A DNA stretch of 54,377 bases from an uncultured Prevotellaceae bacterium (GTDB taxonomy: Bacteria > Bacteroidota > Bacteroidia > Bacteroidales > Bacteroidaceae). The stretch is from positions 1 through 54,377 of the forward strand of contig CAMNIN010000020.1 in the NCBI GenBank assembly GCA_946540735.1, in the 5' to 3' direction. Each line of letters begins with the position of its first letter. Position 1 is the stretch's first letter. A model generated the notes under the pieces. It worked only from the letters and a program-made list of their open reading frames with translations, was not told the origin of the DNA and ran no database searches. The position numbers were made by a program, and so were the translations under genes. Shown here piece after piece: positions 19,611 to 29,290 of this stretch.

Positions 19611-20471
19611 ATGTGGAGATTGATATTTGTCTTTGCTTGTCTGCTCCTGCTAATTGGGTGCATAGACGATTCCGAAAGAATGGAAACAGATACATCTAGC
19701 ATGATTGTGGAGGGATGGATAGAAGATGGTGGATTCCCTGTGGTTATTCTTTCACGTTCATTGCCTGTCAGCACCAATTATCAAAACATTGACAGCCTCA
19801 GTGATTATATTGTGCGGTTCGCTAAAGTTACTATTAGCGATGGAAATGACAGCGTTGTGCTGACAGGGAAATATGACAAAGGATATTTCCCGCCATACAT
19901 ATACACGACATCCAGAATGAGAGGTGAAGTAGGAAAAACTTATTACCTGAAAGCGGAATACAGAGATATGCGGGCGACTGCCAAAACGACAATACCCGCT
20001 CCACCAGGCAACTGCTCTTTCAGGGTGGAGCGTTGCGCAGATTCCGATTCATTATTTCAGATTAGAGCCCTTTTCAAAGACGATCCAACAGGAAAAAACT
20101 ATTATCAGTTCTTTACACGTGTTGGGACAAAAACGAAGCAGTATCAAGCATCCTATCTTGGCAGCATAGACGATGACGTGCTGAAAGAAGAAACGGATAT
20201 GACGGTCTATCGTGGCCATCAATTAATAGATAAAAGCTATACCCCATATTTTCTTGTTGATGATACAGTTTCTGTCAAGTTCTCGCAAGTCGACGAGGTG
20301 TCTTTCCGAATTTTGGACAGCTACACTAAAATGCAGTCGCTATCGTCAAATATGTTCTTCTCTACTTCTTCCGATATAGAATCAAATATCGTTGGTGGCT
20401 ACGGATATTGGTGCGGCTATGGGACAATAACAGATTATATTGTCATTCGCGACTCTATTCATCCGAAGTAA
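19611..20471 (+). CDS. DUF4249-family lipoprotein
   Basis: 286 residues from ATG 19611, chosen because it gives a short signal peptide with lipobox L-L-I-G-C followed by I-D-D-S. An earlier in-frame ATG at 19566 lies inside the receptor gene and would bury the signal. The mature start M-I-V-E-G-W-I-E-D-G-G-F-P-V-V-I-L matches the DUF4249 opening (V-V-E-G-x-I, then a strand). These lipoproteins usually follow a TonB-dependent receptor and are thought to cap or assist it. The gene is the last of the + strand operon; a 221-bp gap then separates it from the converging PUL. Confidence 0.72.
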   Translation: MWRLIFVFACLLLLIGCIDDSERMETDTSSMIVEGWIEDGGFPVVILSRSLPVSTNYQNIDSLSDYIVRFAKVTISDGNDSVVLTGKYDKGYFPPYIYTTSRMRGEVGKTYYLKAEYRDMRATAKTTIPAPPGNCSFRVERCADSDSLFQIRALFKDDPTGKNYYQFFTRVGTKTKQYQASYLGSIDDDVLKEETDMTVYRGHQLIDKSYTPYFLVDDTVSVKFSQVDEVSFRILDSYTKMQSLSSNMFFSTSSDIESNIVGGYGYWCGYGTITDYIVIRDSIHPK

Positions 20472-20692
20472 GTGGAAAAGCCGAGCGTTTGTCCCTCGAT
20501 GCCAATCGAAGTTGTCAAACGGAGATATTTCATGAGTGATGAAAAAAGAAGGGAAATATTTGCATTATAATAAGATTATAATTGTCTTTGCATAATTATC
20601 TCTATGACCAATTCTTCGCCCAATGGCTGCTGAAGCAGTAGGAGCATATTCGTCGCTCTGGGACCATCTTCCGGTATTATTCTAACTTTCAT

Positions 20693-23600
20693 TCACTCCA
20701 CGGTGAGGGCGTCGAATGTCATTCCGTCAATGCCTTCTCCAGTGACGACGACATGATATTGGCCGGCGTTCACTTGGGTGCCAGTGGTGATGCTGGTGGT
20801 CTTGCGCTTCGTGATCTTCTGCTGGGTCTGGAGGAAGGTGATGTCATCGTCCTTGTATACCGTGCCTTTCGCATCGGTGATCCTGACGTGCAACTGACGG
20901 GATTTCTCTGGGTTGTAGTACTTCCAGCGGAGGGCATACACTTTGGCTACACCGACACTGAAGTCCCATTCCATGCGGTTCTTCACTTTCTTGCCCGTGA
21001 TTTCCATGGCGGTTCGTGTCGTGGGGGGGAGGAGGGAGTCGGGCGTTTTCACCAGGATGTCGCGCTCGAAGTCCTGCCACATCGTGGGACGTTTCCATTT
21101 TAGGTCGTGGTGCTTTTCCCCTGTCTCTCCTTCGCGGGCAATGGCGATGGCAGAGATCAAGGCCTGGCCCGCTTTCACCTTCGGAAAATGGATGGTGATG
21201 GTGTTGCCAGGGTTGTCGATATAGACGATTCGCTTATAGGGCTTGCCGTAGTGCGCCTGGGCCCAGATGTCGAGGTCGTGGATGACGGTGCTGCCGTTGA
21301 CGGCGACATCAAAAATGCGCAGTCCCTCCGCGTCTTGCTGACGGTACCATGGCTCGATGAAATAGAGTTCGATGCGGTATCTTCCCGGAAGTGCTGCAAA
21401 GCGGTAGCTGAGCTCATGCCGGCCGAAACGGGAGGTTTGAAACAGAGGGGAGGAGAGAGAGTCATTGCGGGTCTGTGAGGCTTGATAGGGGGAAAGCCCC
21501 TCAAACCGATCCGCCCAAGACTGCGACCAAGCGATGTTGTCCTGCAACCACAGTTGTCCGTGACGGTCGGTATAATCGTCACCACCGCAGTTCACACGGA
21601 AGAGGTAGCGCCATCCTTCCTCGCCTTTCAACAGACGCTCGTCGATCGTACTGGTGGCCGGACAAACGGGTTGCGGGTTGTAGTGCTGCTGATAGAGGTA
21701 GAAAGCATCGGTGGGCTGTTCCCAGATGGTGAGCAGTCCCTTGTAGTTGAAGGGCCCTACCTTGTCGATGCGGCGTAGTGCCTCGTCGGGTTGGCGACGG
21801 CCGGGATTGTCGTGCGACAACAACAACCAGTGGAACTGGCCGCAGACGCTGTCACGTGCTGTTTCCGCCAGGTGGATCTTCTTCGAGAGTATCTCACAGA
21901 ACTTCTCCTCGGTGTAGCCCTCCCCGGTGTGGTTGCCGAGGGTACGCCAGGCTCCGTATTCTCCGTTGAGCAACTGTTCGGGTGTTTTCAGTTCCTCACC
22001 GTATTTGTCGATGTCGCCGCCGTATGTGCCGCTCCAGTTCTGTATCACGTTCCAGTCGGTACCTTCACCGCCGTTGCAGGTGGTGATGAGCCGTTGGCTT
22101 CCGCAGCGGGGATCCATCTCACGGATGATCTGAGTGCATTCCTCGGCGAAGTCGCGGGGCAGGGTGCTCTCGTTCTGCAGGCCCCAGAGGATGATGGAGG
22201 GGGAGTTGCGGCGTTCCTTCACCCATTGGCGCAGGTGGCGCTTGAATGATTCGCGGAACTCGGGGGTGTCATACCAGATGTGGGCGGAGAACTGGGGCCA
22301 CCACAGGATGCCTTCCTTGTCGAGGAGCTCCTGATAGTGCAGGTTGTGGGGTTGGTGGGCATCGCGGAAGGCATTGAAACCGAGGTCTTTCACCAGTTTG
22401 ATGCGGGCCTCGATCTGCTCATGGCTGAAGGCGTGGCTCTGGCCGAAGAGGTGCTCATACTCACAGGTGCCGTTGATGAAGACGGGTTCTCCATTGAGCC
22501 GGAAACGCTGGTCGCCGTCATTCCGGGTCTTGGGCCAGGAGGTGGCGCAGATGCCATAGGGCGTGTTGGCGCTCTCCGTGGCTTTGCCGTTGCGCTTGAC
22601 CAGGGTATTGACCGTGTAGAGATAGGGCTTGGCCAGGGTCCACAACTTGGGTTGGGTGAGGGCAGCCTGCTGGCGCACCGTGCGGCTTTCGCCGGGCGCA
22701 AGGGTGAGGTTCTCCGTAAGTCGCAGGACTTGTTTGCCGCTCTTCTCGCAGAGTTTGTTGATGAACTCGATCGCCACGGGTTCCTGTCCATAGTTTTTCA
22801 CTTCGGTCTCAATGTACAGCGTGTCGCAGGCGGCATTGTTCCATACATGTACGCCGAAGGGTTCTATGCGTACAGGGTCGGTGACCTCAAGGGTGACGGG
22901 ACGGAAGATGCCGAAGGGCTGGCTGCCCTCGCTGAATCCCCATTCACTGCTGCACCCGCCGCAGACCCAGGGCATATCGGTGATACCGGCGGGATGGCTG
23001 ACTTTGACTTCCAGCGTGTTCGACGCTCCGATGCGCAGGTGTGGCGTGACATTGATGGTCTCTGTCGTGCGCCCGATGTCGTATCTGCCGAGATGATTGC
23101 CGTTGAGGGTGATGTCGGCGTAGGTGCCCACACCTTCGAAGCGGATGAAGTATTGCTTGCCGTTGAGGGCGGGGGCGGTAAAGGTCTTGCGGAAGAGAGC
23201 CTCTCCATGCAAGTTGCCGTGCTCTTTCTGTACGGCGCCATAGTAGTCGTCGAGGTTGATGGGGATGTCGGCTCGCAGCTCCTTGCCGTTGTGGGTGATT
23301 TGCCAGTCATCGTTCAGCGACTGCAGGATGCGGTGCCCTGTGGGGTCGGGGTCGGGGAAGTGCACCTCGCTCTGTCCTAAGTGTCGGCTGGTGGCTAAGG
23401 CGATGCCTCGTTGGCCGGCTTCGTTCACGGCACAGTAGAAATGATAGACGGTGCCGTCGTGCTTCACCACGCAACTCTTGTGGGCGAACATCTCATCGTA
23501 GGGCTTCGACGGGATGATCAGGTCGTCGCCAGTCCAGTCGGTCCAGTGCACGAGGTCATAGCTGGCGGCGAAGGTATTGTAAGCGTTGTATTCCCGTGTA

Positions 23601-24514
23601 GGGTTGTAAGCGGAGAAATAATACATCACCCACACGTCGCCCATCCTCACGATCTGGGCATCTCCGGTGATGGTGCCGTCGCTGTCGTGGGCGAAGACGG
23701 GGTTGCCGGGGTAGCGTTTCCAGTGCTTGAGGTCTTTCGACAGGGCGATGCCGATGCGCTCGCCTTTGGGATGAGTGTCGTCCTTGCCACCGGCATTGTA
23801 GAACATCACAAAGGGGTATTTCTCTTCTCCTCTGATGCGCTGACGCTTGTCCTTGATCCAGTAGATGGTGCTCTTGTATTGGGTGAGCTGCTCCCACCAT
23901 TGAGCATCGCTGTCATCATATCCCATGAGGGGCTCGTCGCGGGTTTCCCATTGATGGGCTTGGGTGATATCGCCCTTTGTGGAGGCCATGCCGATGCTCA
24001 GGGGAGCGTTGACGGCTTCATAACCGGTGCCAGGACCGCCGATGTAGGTCATCCAGTGCTGCTTTTTATAGGATTGCATCTCATAACTGCCTTCCCACTG
24101 GTAGTCGATCAGCGAAGGGAATCCGCCGCGTTGGTTCTGGTCCCACAGTCCTTTTCGTGCTTTCGCGTCTGCGGTGCCCTGAACGCTCTCCACTGCTGGC
24201 AGGTCCAGGATCTTTCCTTCGATGTGCCAGTGCAGCAGGTCATCGCTCTTGGCCAGCCAGGTGGTGTAGCCTCTCCCGTCGGTGCCGCCTTTGCCGTCGT
24301 AGCACACAAAGGTCATATACCATGTCCCTCCCTCACGGAATACCGTGGGACAGTCGTATTTCAGGTGATTTGACGCGGGTGCCACCACCATGCCGTATTT
24401 CCATGGGGTGCGCGACTCCTCATAGATCTGCCGCATCCGTGATGGTGAGACAGTCTGTGAGGTGGCGGCGCTGCTGATGGCCAGCCAAAGGATCAGGGTG
24501 AATAGTTTTCTCAT
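20693..24514 (-). CDS. GH43-like / GH2 / malectin fusion glycoside hydrolase
   Basis: 1273 residues with a signal peptide (cut near A-T-S-Q). Residues about 35-385 form a five-bladed propeller hydrolase of GH43/GH117 type (D54 in Y-D-C-P-T-V-F, D285 in G-D-A-Q-I-V-R). Residues about 395-660 are the GH2 sugar-binding and immunoglobulin domains, and about 660-950 the GH2 barrel with acid/base E782 (L-Q-N-E-S) and nucleophile E852 (G-E-Y-G-A-W). A malectin domain spans about 970-1128, followed by a beta-rich C-terminal domain. GH2 enzymes remove beta-galactosyl or beta-glucuronyl units. Two active sites on one chain suggest sequential action on one side chain. It is the last gene of the degradation operon. 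Confidence 0.8.
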   Translation of the reverse strand: MRKLFTLILWLAISSAATSQTVSPSRMRQIYEESRTPWKYGMVVAPASNHLKYDCPTVFREGGTWYMTFVCYDGKGGTDGRGYTTWLAKSDDLLHWHIEGKILDLPAVESVQGTADAKARKGLWDQNQRGGFPSLIDYQWEGSYEMQSYKKQHWMTYIGGPGTGYEAVNAPLSIGMASTKGDITQAHQWETRDEPLMGYDDSDAQWWEQLTQYKSTIYWIKDKRQRIRGEEKYPFVMFYNAGGKDDTHPKGERIGIALSKDLKHWKRYPGNPVFAHDSDGTITGDAQIVRMGDVWVMYYFSAYNPTREYNAYNTFAASYDLVHWTDWTGDDLIIPSKPYDEMFAHKSCVVKHDGTVYHFYCAVNEAGQRGIALATSRHLGQSEVHFPDPDPTGHRILQSLNDDWQITHNGKELRADIPINLDDYYGAVQKEHGNLHGEALFRKTFTAPALNGKQYFIRFEGVGTYADITLNGNHLGRYDIGRTTETINVTPHLRIGASNTLEVKVSHPAGITDMPWVCGGCSSEWGFSEGSQPFGIFRPVTLEVTDPVRIEPFGVHVWNNAACDTLYIETEVKNYGQEPVAIEFINKLCEKSGKQVLRLTENLTLAPGESRTVRQQAALTQPKLWTLAKPYLYTVNTLVKRNGKATESANTPYGICATSWPKTRNDGDQRFRLNGEPVFINGTCEYEHLFGQSHAFSHEQIEARIKLVKDLGFNAFRDAHQPHNLHYQELLDKEGILWWPQFSAHIWYDTPEFRESFKRHLRQWVKERRNSPSIILWGLQNESTLPRDFAEECTQIIREMDPRCGSQRLITTCNGGEGTDWNVIQNWSGTYGGDIDKYGEELKTPEQLLNGEYGAWRTLGNHTGEGYTEEKFCEILSKKIHLAETARDSVCGQFHWLLLSHDNPGRRQPDEALRRIDKVGPFNYKGLLTIWEQPTDAFYLYQQHYNPQPVCPATSTIDERLLKGEEGWRYLFRVNCGGDDYTDRHGQLWLQDNIAWSQSWADRFEGLSPYQASQTRNDSLSSPLFQTSRFGRHELSYRFAALPGRYRIELYFIEPWYRQQDAEGLRIFDVAVNGSTVIHDLDIWAQAHYGKPYKRIVYIDNPGNTITIHFPKVKAGQALISAIAIAREGETGEKHHDLKWKRPTMWQDFERDILVKTPDSLLPPTTRTAMEITGKKVKNRMEWDFSVGVAKVYALRWKYYNPEKSRQLHVRITDAKGTVYKDDDITFLQTQQKITKRKTTSITTGTQVNAGQYHVVVTGEGIDGMTFDALTVE

Positions 24515-24535
24515 GATGGGTGTAAAGGGGGCTTT

Positions 24536-27178
24536 TTAGTTGAAGAGCCAGTCTACTTCGTCGCCGGCTCCTTGCAGTCCGGCGTCACGTGGGCGCAACT
24601 CGCTGTCGGTGAATCCTGCTACCATGATGATGCCTTTGGGCAGGTTGATGACATGTTTTCCGGCACCGAAATGATAAGCATGGATGTTGACAGTGGGCAT
24701 GCCTGTCATGTTGATGGCATTGCTGATGACGGGTTCGGCCTGACCGTATTCATTGCCTGTGGCATCGGTCTCCAATTTGGGCACCTTGGCCCATTTGGGG
24801 TCATCGTCGATGAAGAATCCCACCAGCATCTTGACGGGTTTGTCGCAGGAGAACTCCACAGACGTCCCCTCGATGCGGGTGGTGTCGCGGTTGAGGATGA
24901 TGGCTCCCAGTCCTGACAGTTCGGGTGCGATGCTGTCGATGCGCTTCTGGCGGTTCTCAAAGAGCAGAGCGTCTTTCGTGAGTGTGGTGACGGTCGGGGC
25001 TGGTGCATGGCCCAGTTGACGGGGCGATCCGGCATAGAAGAGGTCCACCTTCATGGGGTGGAGAGGCTGGATGGTGTCGTCGTTCGCTGCTTGCTGGGGG
25101 TGTCGCAACTTCTCGATGTTGGCTTTCAGATGGGAGAGCTCTTCCTCATAGACGGGCAGCATCTCTGCCCATGTCTTGAAATGGCCGTTGTCTCCGCCCA
25201 CAGGGATGCGGCGCTGTGCCGTCTGCATGGAGTTGGCATAGAGATAGGTGTCCTGGGTGAGACCGACGAGTTGTCGCCATTGCCGCAGACTTTCTTCGAG
25301 TGCCACGACGGCACTGTCGAGATACTGGATGTCCTTGCTCCATTTGTAGTTGAGCACTTGCTCCGCGGCGAGCACCTTGTGATAGAACGAACGGGCGAAG
25401 GTGCAGTAGCAGGCCATGTCGTTGGCGATGCGGGCAAACTCTTCCTGATTCTTCTTGACGAAAGGACGGGCAAACTCGATGGAGGTGGTGGCTTCGTTGC
25501 CGTGGATGAGGCATTGCGTGACGATGTCAAGAGGCAGTTCGCCGCTGTGCGGCTGATGCTTCCATTCTTTCTCCACATATTCGATGAGTTTTTCGCCCTG
25601 AGGTCCGCAACTTTCATAGAAACCGGGGTAGATGGTGTATTTGTAGGGATTCACCAGTTGCGACATCTTCATGCCTAAGAGCAGGGTCTGGCGGTTGCCC
25701 TCGGTGATGCCGAAGCGGCGGATGAGTTTGGGGGCGATTTCTCCAGCTTCGTCGTAGGCGTTGAGCACATGGCCGGCAAGCGATTCGTCGATGCCGAAGC
25801 GGTCGGCAAGGAGCCGTGTCCAATAGCTTTTGTCATCGCCGCGCTGGCTGTTCCAGGCATAGCGTCCCCAAGCCTTGTACCACATCCAGTCGCGGTCGAT
25901 TTGCAACTGCCTGCTGCCATCAGCCAGCTTGTCGGCTGTGTAGGGCCAGTCCCAGTAACTGGCCTGGGGATAGAGGTGCAAGCCCTTGGAGTGGTGCACC
26001 TGGTGCATGGCCTGTATGGCCTTCTGAGTGAATGCCGGTGAGGACCAACGCCAGGGCTCCAGGTTGGCGAGGATATGCACGTTGTCGATATGGATGGGAG
26101 CGGCAGCAGCCAACCGGCGGTGGGTCTCACCCCACGGGCCGCCGGGCTCATAGGTGGTGAGGCTTTCGCCGGTGTACTTGTTCATCGTGTAGATGTTGGG
26201 GTAGAGGGGAAGCGAGGCTCTCAGCACGGCCGGACCGTCGGTGTCGTGGTTGCGCAGGATGATGGGTGGGGTGTCGGTGCGGCCAGAGGCTTTCAGACCG
26301 TCTTTGATGCCGGGGATGACGGTCTCTGTCATCCACTTGATATCGGTCTCGATGCCCGACATGGCTTCTCCCAGACAGATGAGAAAACCCACGTTGGGGT
26401 ATTTCTGTACGAAAGCGGCGATGGATTTCCGGGTGTAGTCGGCGATGAGGGGGGTGATGGGACGGTTGCGGTCCTGGGTCTTCAGCCCGTAGTGATCGGC
26501 AAAGGGTTTCGACAGGATGATGTTGTAGAACATCTGGATGACACGGATGCCTCTGCGCTCTGCCTCTGTGGTGAGAAAGGTGAACATGTCCTGGTTCTTC
26601 TGCATCGTGGCATCGTCTACCTCGGGGGCGAAGGGGTAATCATCGAGTTTCACCAATGAGGCAAAGGGATGGCCGTTCCATAGATAGAGGGTGTTCATGT
26701 TGTCCTCTGCCAGCAGGTCGAGGTATCTCAGCCATAAGTCCTTGTCGTAGAACCAGGGAAAATTCTCAGGGGTATAGGGGTATTCATAGACCCTGTGTCC
26801 GGGCAGATAGATGGTTTTCTGTAGTCCTACGCAGGCACCGCGCAGTTTCATGTCGGGCACCTCGGTAAGGGTGGTCAGACACTGGAGGGTGGGGTCTTGC
26901 TGATAGGCTTCCACCAATCGGTTGGCTCCATAGATGCTCCCGCTCTCGTCGTTACCGAGAATGGTGATGCGCTTTCCCTTTCGGGTGATGGTGTAACCCT
27001 CGGCCTCTCCTTGCTGGCTTACGTCGATAGACACCCGGTGGCGGCTCTTGATCTTCTGCAGGATGGTGGCGGCATATTCCGTTTGGGGTGAGACGTGCTT
27101 CAACTTCACGCTCACCTGCGCTGTGGCCGACAGCGAGAGCCACAGGCTTGCTATGGTGATAAGGGTTCTTGTTTTCAT
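24536..27178 (-). CDS. Uronidase-like glycoside hydrolase (GH20b/GH67-type N-terminal domain)
   Basis: 880 residues from the ATG at 27178, chosen because it begins a clean signal peptide (MKTRTLITIASLWLSLSATA) and overlaps the GH78 stop by the classic ATGA. The ORF extends further upstream but only within GH78. Residues about 40-110 resemble the small alpha/beta domain that precedes GH20, GH67 and GH115 barrels (T-I-L-G-N-D-E-S-G-S-I-Y-G-A-N-R). The barrel contains Y-L-W-N-G-H-P-F-A-S-L-V, which I recall from proteins annotated in databases as alpha-D-galacturonidase. That name is from memory and is not proven here. A helical region and a C-terminal beta domain follow. Likely periplasmic removal of a uronic acid. 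Confidence 0.6.
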   Translation of the reverse strand: MKTRTLITIASLWLSLSATAQVSVKLKHVSPQTEYAATILQKIKSRHRVSIDVSQQGEAEGYTITRKGKRITILGNDESGSIYGANRLVEAYQQDPTLQCLTTLTEVPDMKLRGACVGLQKTIYLPGHRVYEYPYTPENFPWFYDKDLWLRYLDLLAEDNMNTLYLWNGHPFASLVKLDDYPFAPEVDDATMQKNQDMFTFLTTEAERRGIRVIQMFYNIILSKPFADHYGLKTQDRNRPITPLIADYTRKSIAAFVQKYPNVGFLICLGEAMSGIETDIKWMTETVIPGIKDGLKASGRTDTPPIILRNHDTDGPAVLRASLPLYPNIYTMNKYTGESLTTYEPGGPWGETHRRLAAAAPIHIDNVHILANLEPWRWSSPAFTQKAIQAMHQVHHSKGLHLYPQASYWDWPYTADKLADGSRQLQIDRDWMWYKAWGRYAWNSQRGDDKSYWTRLLADRFGIDESLAGHVLNAYDEAGEIAPKLIRRFGITEGNRQTLLLGMKMSQLVNPYKYTIYPGFYESCGPQGEKLIEYVEKEWKHQPHSGELPLDIVTQCLIHGNEATTSIEFARPFVKKNQEEFARIANDMACYCTFARSFYHKVLAAEQVLNYKWSKDIQYLDSAVVALEESLRQWRQLVGLTQDTYLYANSMQTAQRRIPVGGDNGHFKTWAEMLPVYEEELSHLKANIEKLRHPQQAANDDTIQPLHPMKVDLFYAGSPRQLGHAPAPTVTTLTKDALLFENRQKRIDSIAPELSGLGAIILNRDTTRIEGTSVEFSCDKPVKMLVGFFIDDDPKWAKVPKLETDATGNEYGQAEPVISNAINMTGMPTVNIHAYHFGAGKHVINLPKGIIMVAGFTDSELRPRDAGLQGAGDEVDWLFN

Positions 27179-29262
27179 CGTGTCGTGAGTGTTTGGGTGA
27201 TGGCCTTGCGGGCGGGGATTTGTATGCGGCGGTCGCCGAGGATGAGAGTGCCGATGCCACCGTCGCTGCGAACTGTCACGCAACCGGAGCGGACGGAGAC
27301 TTCAATCTTGCCGAAGGGGGTGGGGACAGTGCCTTCCATCCATTCCAGTCCACCGAGATCCGGGCGCACCTCATACTCCTCATAACCAGCCTTGGTGGGG
27401 CGCACGCCGAGGAAATACCTGCCGAGGATGTAGATGGGACTGGCACCCCAGGCATGGCAGAGGCTCTTGCCGTAGGGACGGCCATACATCGTGAGGTGCT
27501 CGGCGCCCTTCTCCGTTGGCACGTATTTCTCCCAGAAGGTGGTGGCTCCCTCGCGAAGCATTCCGCCCCAGTAGGCTTTGATCTCTGGCAGGACTTCTGC
27601 CTGTCGGCCCATGGCGCAAAGGGCTTCCAACTCATAAAAGCGCATATAGGGAGTGGTGATGGCTTCTATCTGCTTGTTGAGCAGCACATGCTTCAGTATG
27701 GCTTCTCGCTCCCTGTCATTGGCATAGCCATAGAGGATGGCAAACATGTTGGGGAACTTCGTCACCATCTTGTTGAGCTCTCCCTCCTCGATGGCGTGGA
27801 GAAAGGCTTGGCACTCCTCGCTCCAGAAGGTGGCTCTCACTTTTGACAACAAGGCGGAGGCCCTTTCGCCATATTGGCTGTTGATGCCCAAAAGCGTGGC
27901 GCAAGTGTGCATGGTCTCAAGGGCTTTGCAGAAGAGCAGCTGCTCAAAACTTAGTGTGCCCCGCTTGTGCATGGGGAAGTCCACCCAGTCGACGAAAATC
28001 CAGTCGTCGGGTTGCCCCTCTGCCATGCCGTCGGCATTGGTGCGGCTCAAAACGTAGTCCATCAGTGTCACCATCCGAGGCCACATCTCACGGACAAAGG
28101 CAAGGTCGCCGGTATAAAGGTAGAAGTCGAGGATGGACTTGAACCAGTAGAACGTGTAGTCCATGATGGTGTTCACATGGGCGGTCACGGGGTCTTTTCC
28201 GCGCAACTGGCGGATGGTGCGCTTCACACATTCCGTGTCGTAGCGCAGGTAGTAGTTCATCAAATAACTCTGGATGGCATCGCCGCTCCAGGTCCAGCGG
28301 TCGCGCTTGATGCCGTCGACGAAGAATTCTCGGGTGGTGAGGTCCATCGTGTAGGCGGCTACCTCCCAGATGCGGTTCAACTCTTCGTCATTGCAGCGGA
28401 AACGGCCGCTACGGGATTCGTCGAAGGGGGCGTATTCATATTGCATGGCCAGCGCACGGAGACGCACACAGCCCGTTCCCTCCAGGTAGACAAACCTGAA
28501 CGCCTTGCTGGTGGGCAGCGTATAGTCGTCCGAACGGTCGGCGAGGGTGTTGGTGGCATTGTCGATAATGGCATCAGACAGCACTTCGAGTTGGTCGAGG
28601 GTCTCACAGAAAGCTTTGTCCATGGCTTCCTCACGGCTCTCGCCATAGAAGATGTTGAGTTGCCCTTCTCCCTCGATACCTTTGAGGGTGAGGTAGCCCA
28701 TCGTCTCCTTACCGAAGTCGGCAAGCAATCCCCGGCCCTCGGTGGTGAGGCTCGCAGGCACTTCCTCCCTGCGCGGCAAGGCGAAGGTGGAGGGACCTTG
28801 CCCGGGATCGCCGAAGTTCCAGTAGCCAGAAGACACGTACTGACCCGAACCATGGGCTACGCCGTTCTCGTCGATCCAGATCTTGTCCTCGTAGGTGCAT
28901 AGCCAACTGCCGTCGCTCTTGATGACATCGCCGTCGAGGAAAAGGGCGGGGGGTGAGGCGGGGTTGAATACCTTCACGCTGATCTCATGATGGCCCTGGG
29001 GCACGAGGAAAGTTTCGGGCATGCCAAACTGCAGCACACCGTCGATTTTCAGACAGAAACTGCCTTCTGCCACAAGGGCTACTTTATCGGTAGCCGACAA
29101 GTCGTACTCCTTGCGGAACTCCACGGTGGGCCAATGGCTGTCTTGCTTCCAGAAGGGAGGAAACATGGCTCCACGTTCCGTGCGGCGGTTGTTGAACTTG
29201 TTGCCCAGCCAGATCTCGAAATCTCCGGGATACCAGATCCATGTGGCGTTGTCTGCTTTCAT
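27175..29262 (-). CDS. GH78 alpha-L-rhamnosidase, cytoplasmic
   Basis: 695 residues. An N-terminal jelly-roll half precedes an (alpha/alpha)6 barrel with the diagnostic GH78 motif D-G-I-K-R-D-R-W-T-W-S-G-D at 316-328 and a second acidic site in T-T-F-W-E-K near residue 590. GH78 enzymes release terminal alpha-L-rhamnose. There is no signal peptide (it starts M-K-A-D-N-A-T-W-I-W), so it probably works in the cytoplasm on imported short oligosaccharides. It lies 28 bp after the symporter gene and overlaps the following uronidase-like gene by 4 bp, so it is embedded in the operon. Confidence 0.88.
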   Translation of the reverse strand: MKADNATWIWYPGDFEIWLGNKFNNRRTERGAMFPPFWKQDSHWPTVEFRKEYDLSATDKVALVAEGSFCLKIDGVLQFGMPETFLVPQGHHEISVKVFNPASPPALFLDGDVIKSDGSWLCTYEDKIWIDENGVAHGSGQYVSSGYWNFGDPGQGPSTFALPRREEVPASLTTEGRGLLADFGKETMGYLTLKGIEGEGQLNIFYGESREEAMDKAFCETLDQLEVLSDAIIDNATNTLADRSDDYTLPTSKAFRFVYLEGTGCVRLRALAMQYEYAPFDESRSGRFRCNDEELNRIWEVAAYTMDLTTREFFVDGIKRDRWTWSGDAIQSYLMNYYLRYDTECVKRTIRQLRGKDPVTAHVNTIMDYTFYWFKSILDFYLYTGDLAFVREMWPRMVTLMDYVLSRTNADGMAEGQPDDWIFVDWVDFPMHKRGTLSFEQLLFCKALETMHTCATLLGINSQYGERASALLSKVRATFWSEECQAFLHAIEEGELNKMVTKFPNMFAILYGYANDREREAILKHVLLNKQIEAITTPYMRFYELEALCAMGRQAEVLPEIKAYWGGMLREGATTFWEKYVPTEKGAEHLTMYGRPYGKSLCHAWGASPIYILGRYFLGVRPTKAGYEEYEVRPDLGGLEWMEGTVPTPFGKIEVSVRSGCVTVRSDGGIGTLILGDRRIQIPARKAITQTLTTR

Positions 29263-29290
29263 GCTTTTTCCTTTGGTGTGATGATATTGA

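Noticed and set aside
20492..20525. Nested inverted repeat (gtttg...caaac, tcgat...atcga) after the DUF4249 gene
   Set aside because: Stems are only 5 bp, with no T-run, so it is too weak to call a terminator.
22280..24373. Long + strand frames opposite the GH2 fusion gene (366 and 320 codons)
   Set aside because: They are antisense shadows in GC-rich DNA, lacking signal peptides or motifs, and the - strand frame is a complete multidomain enzyme.
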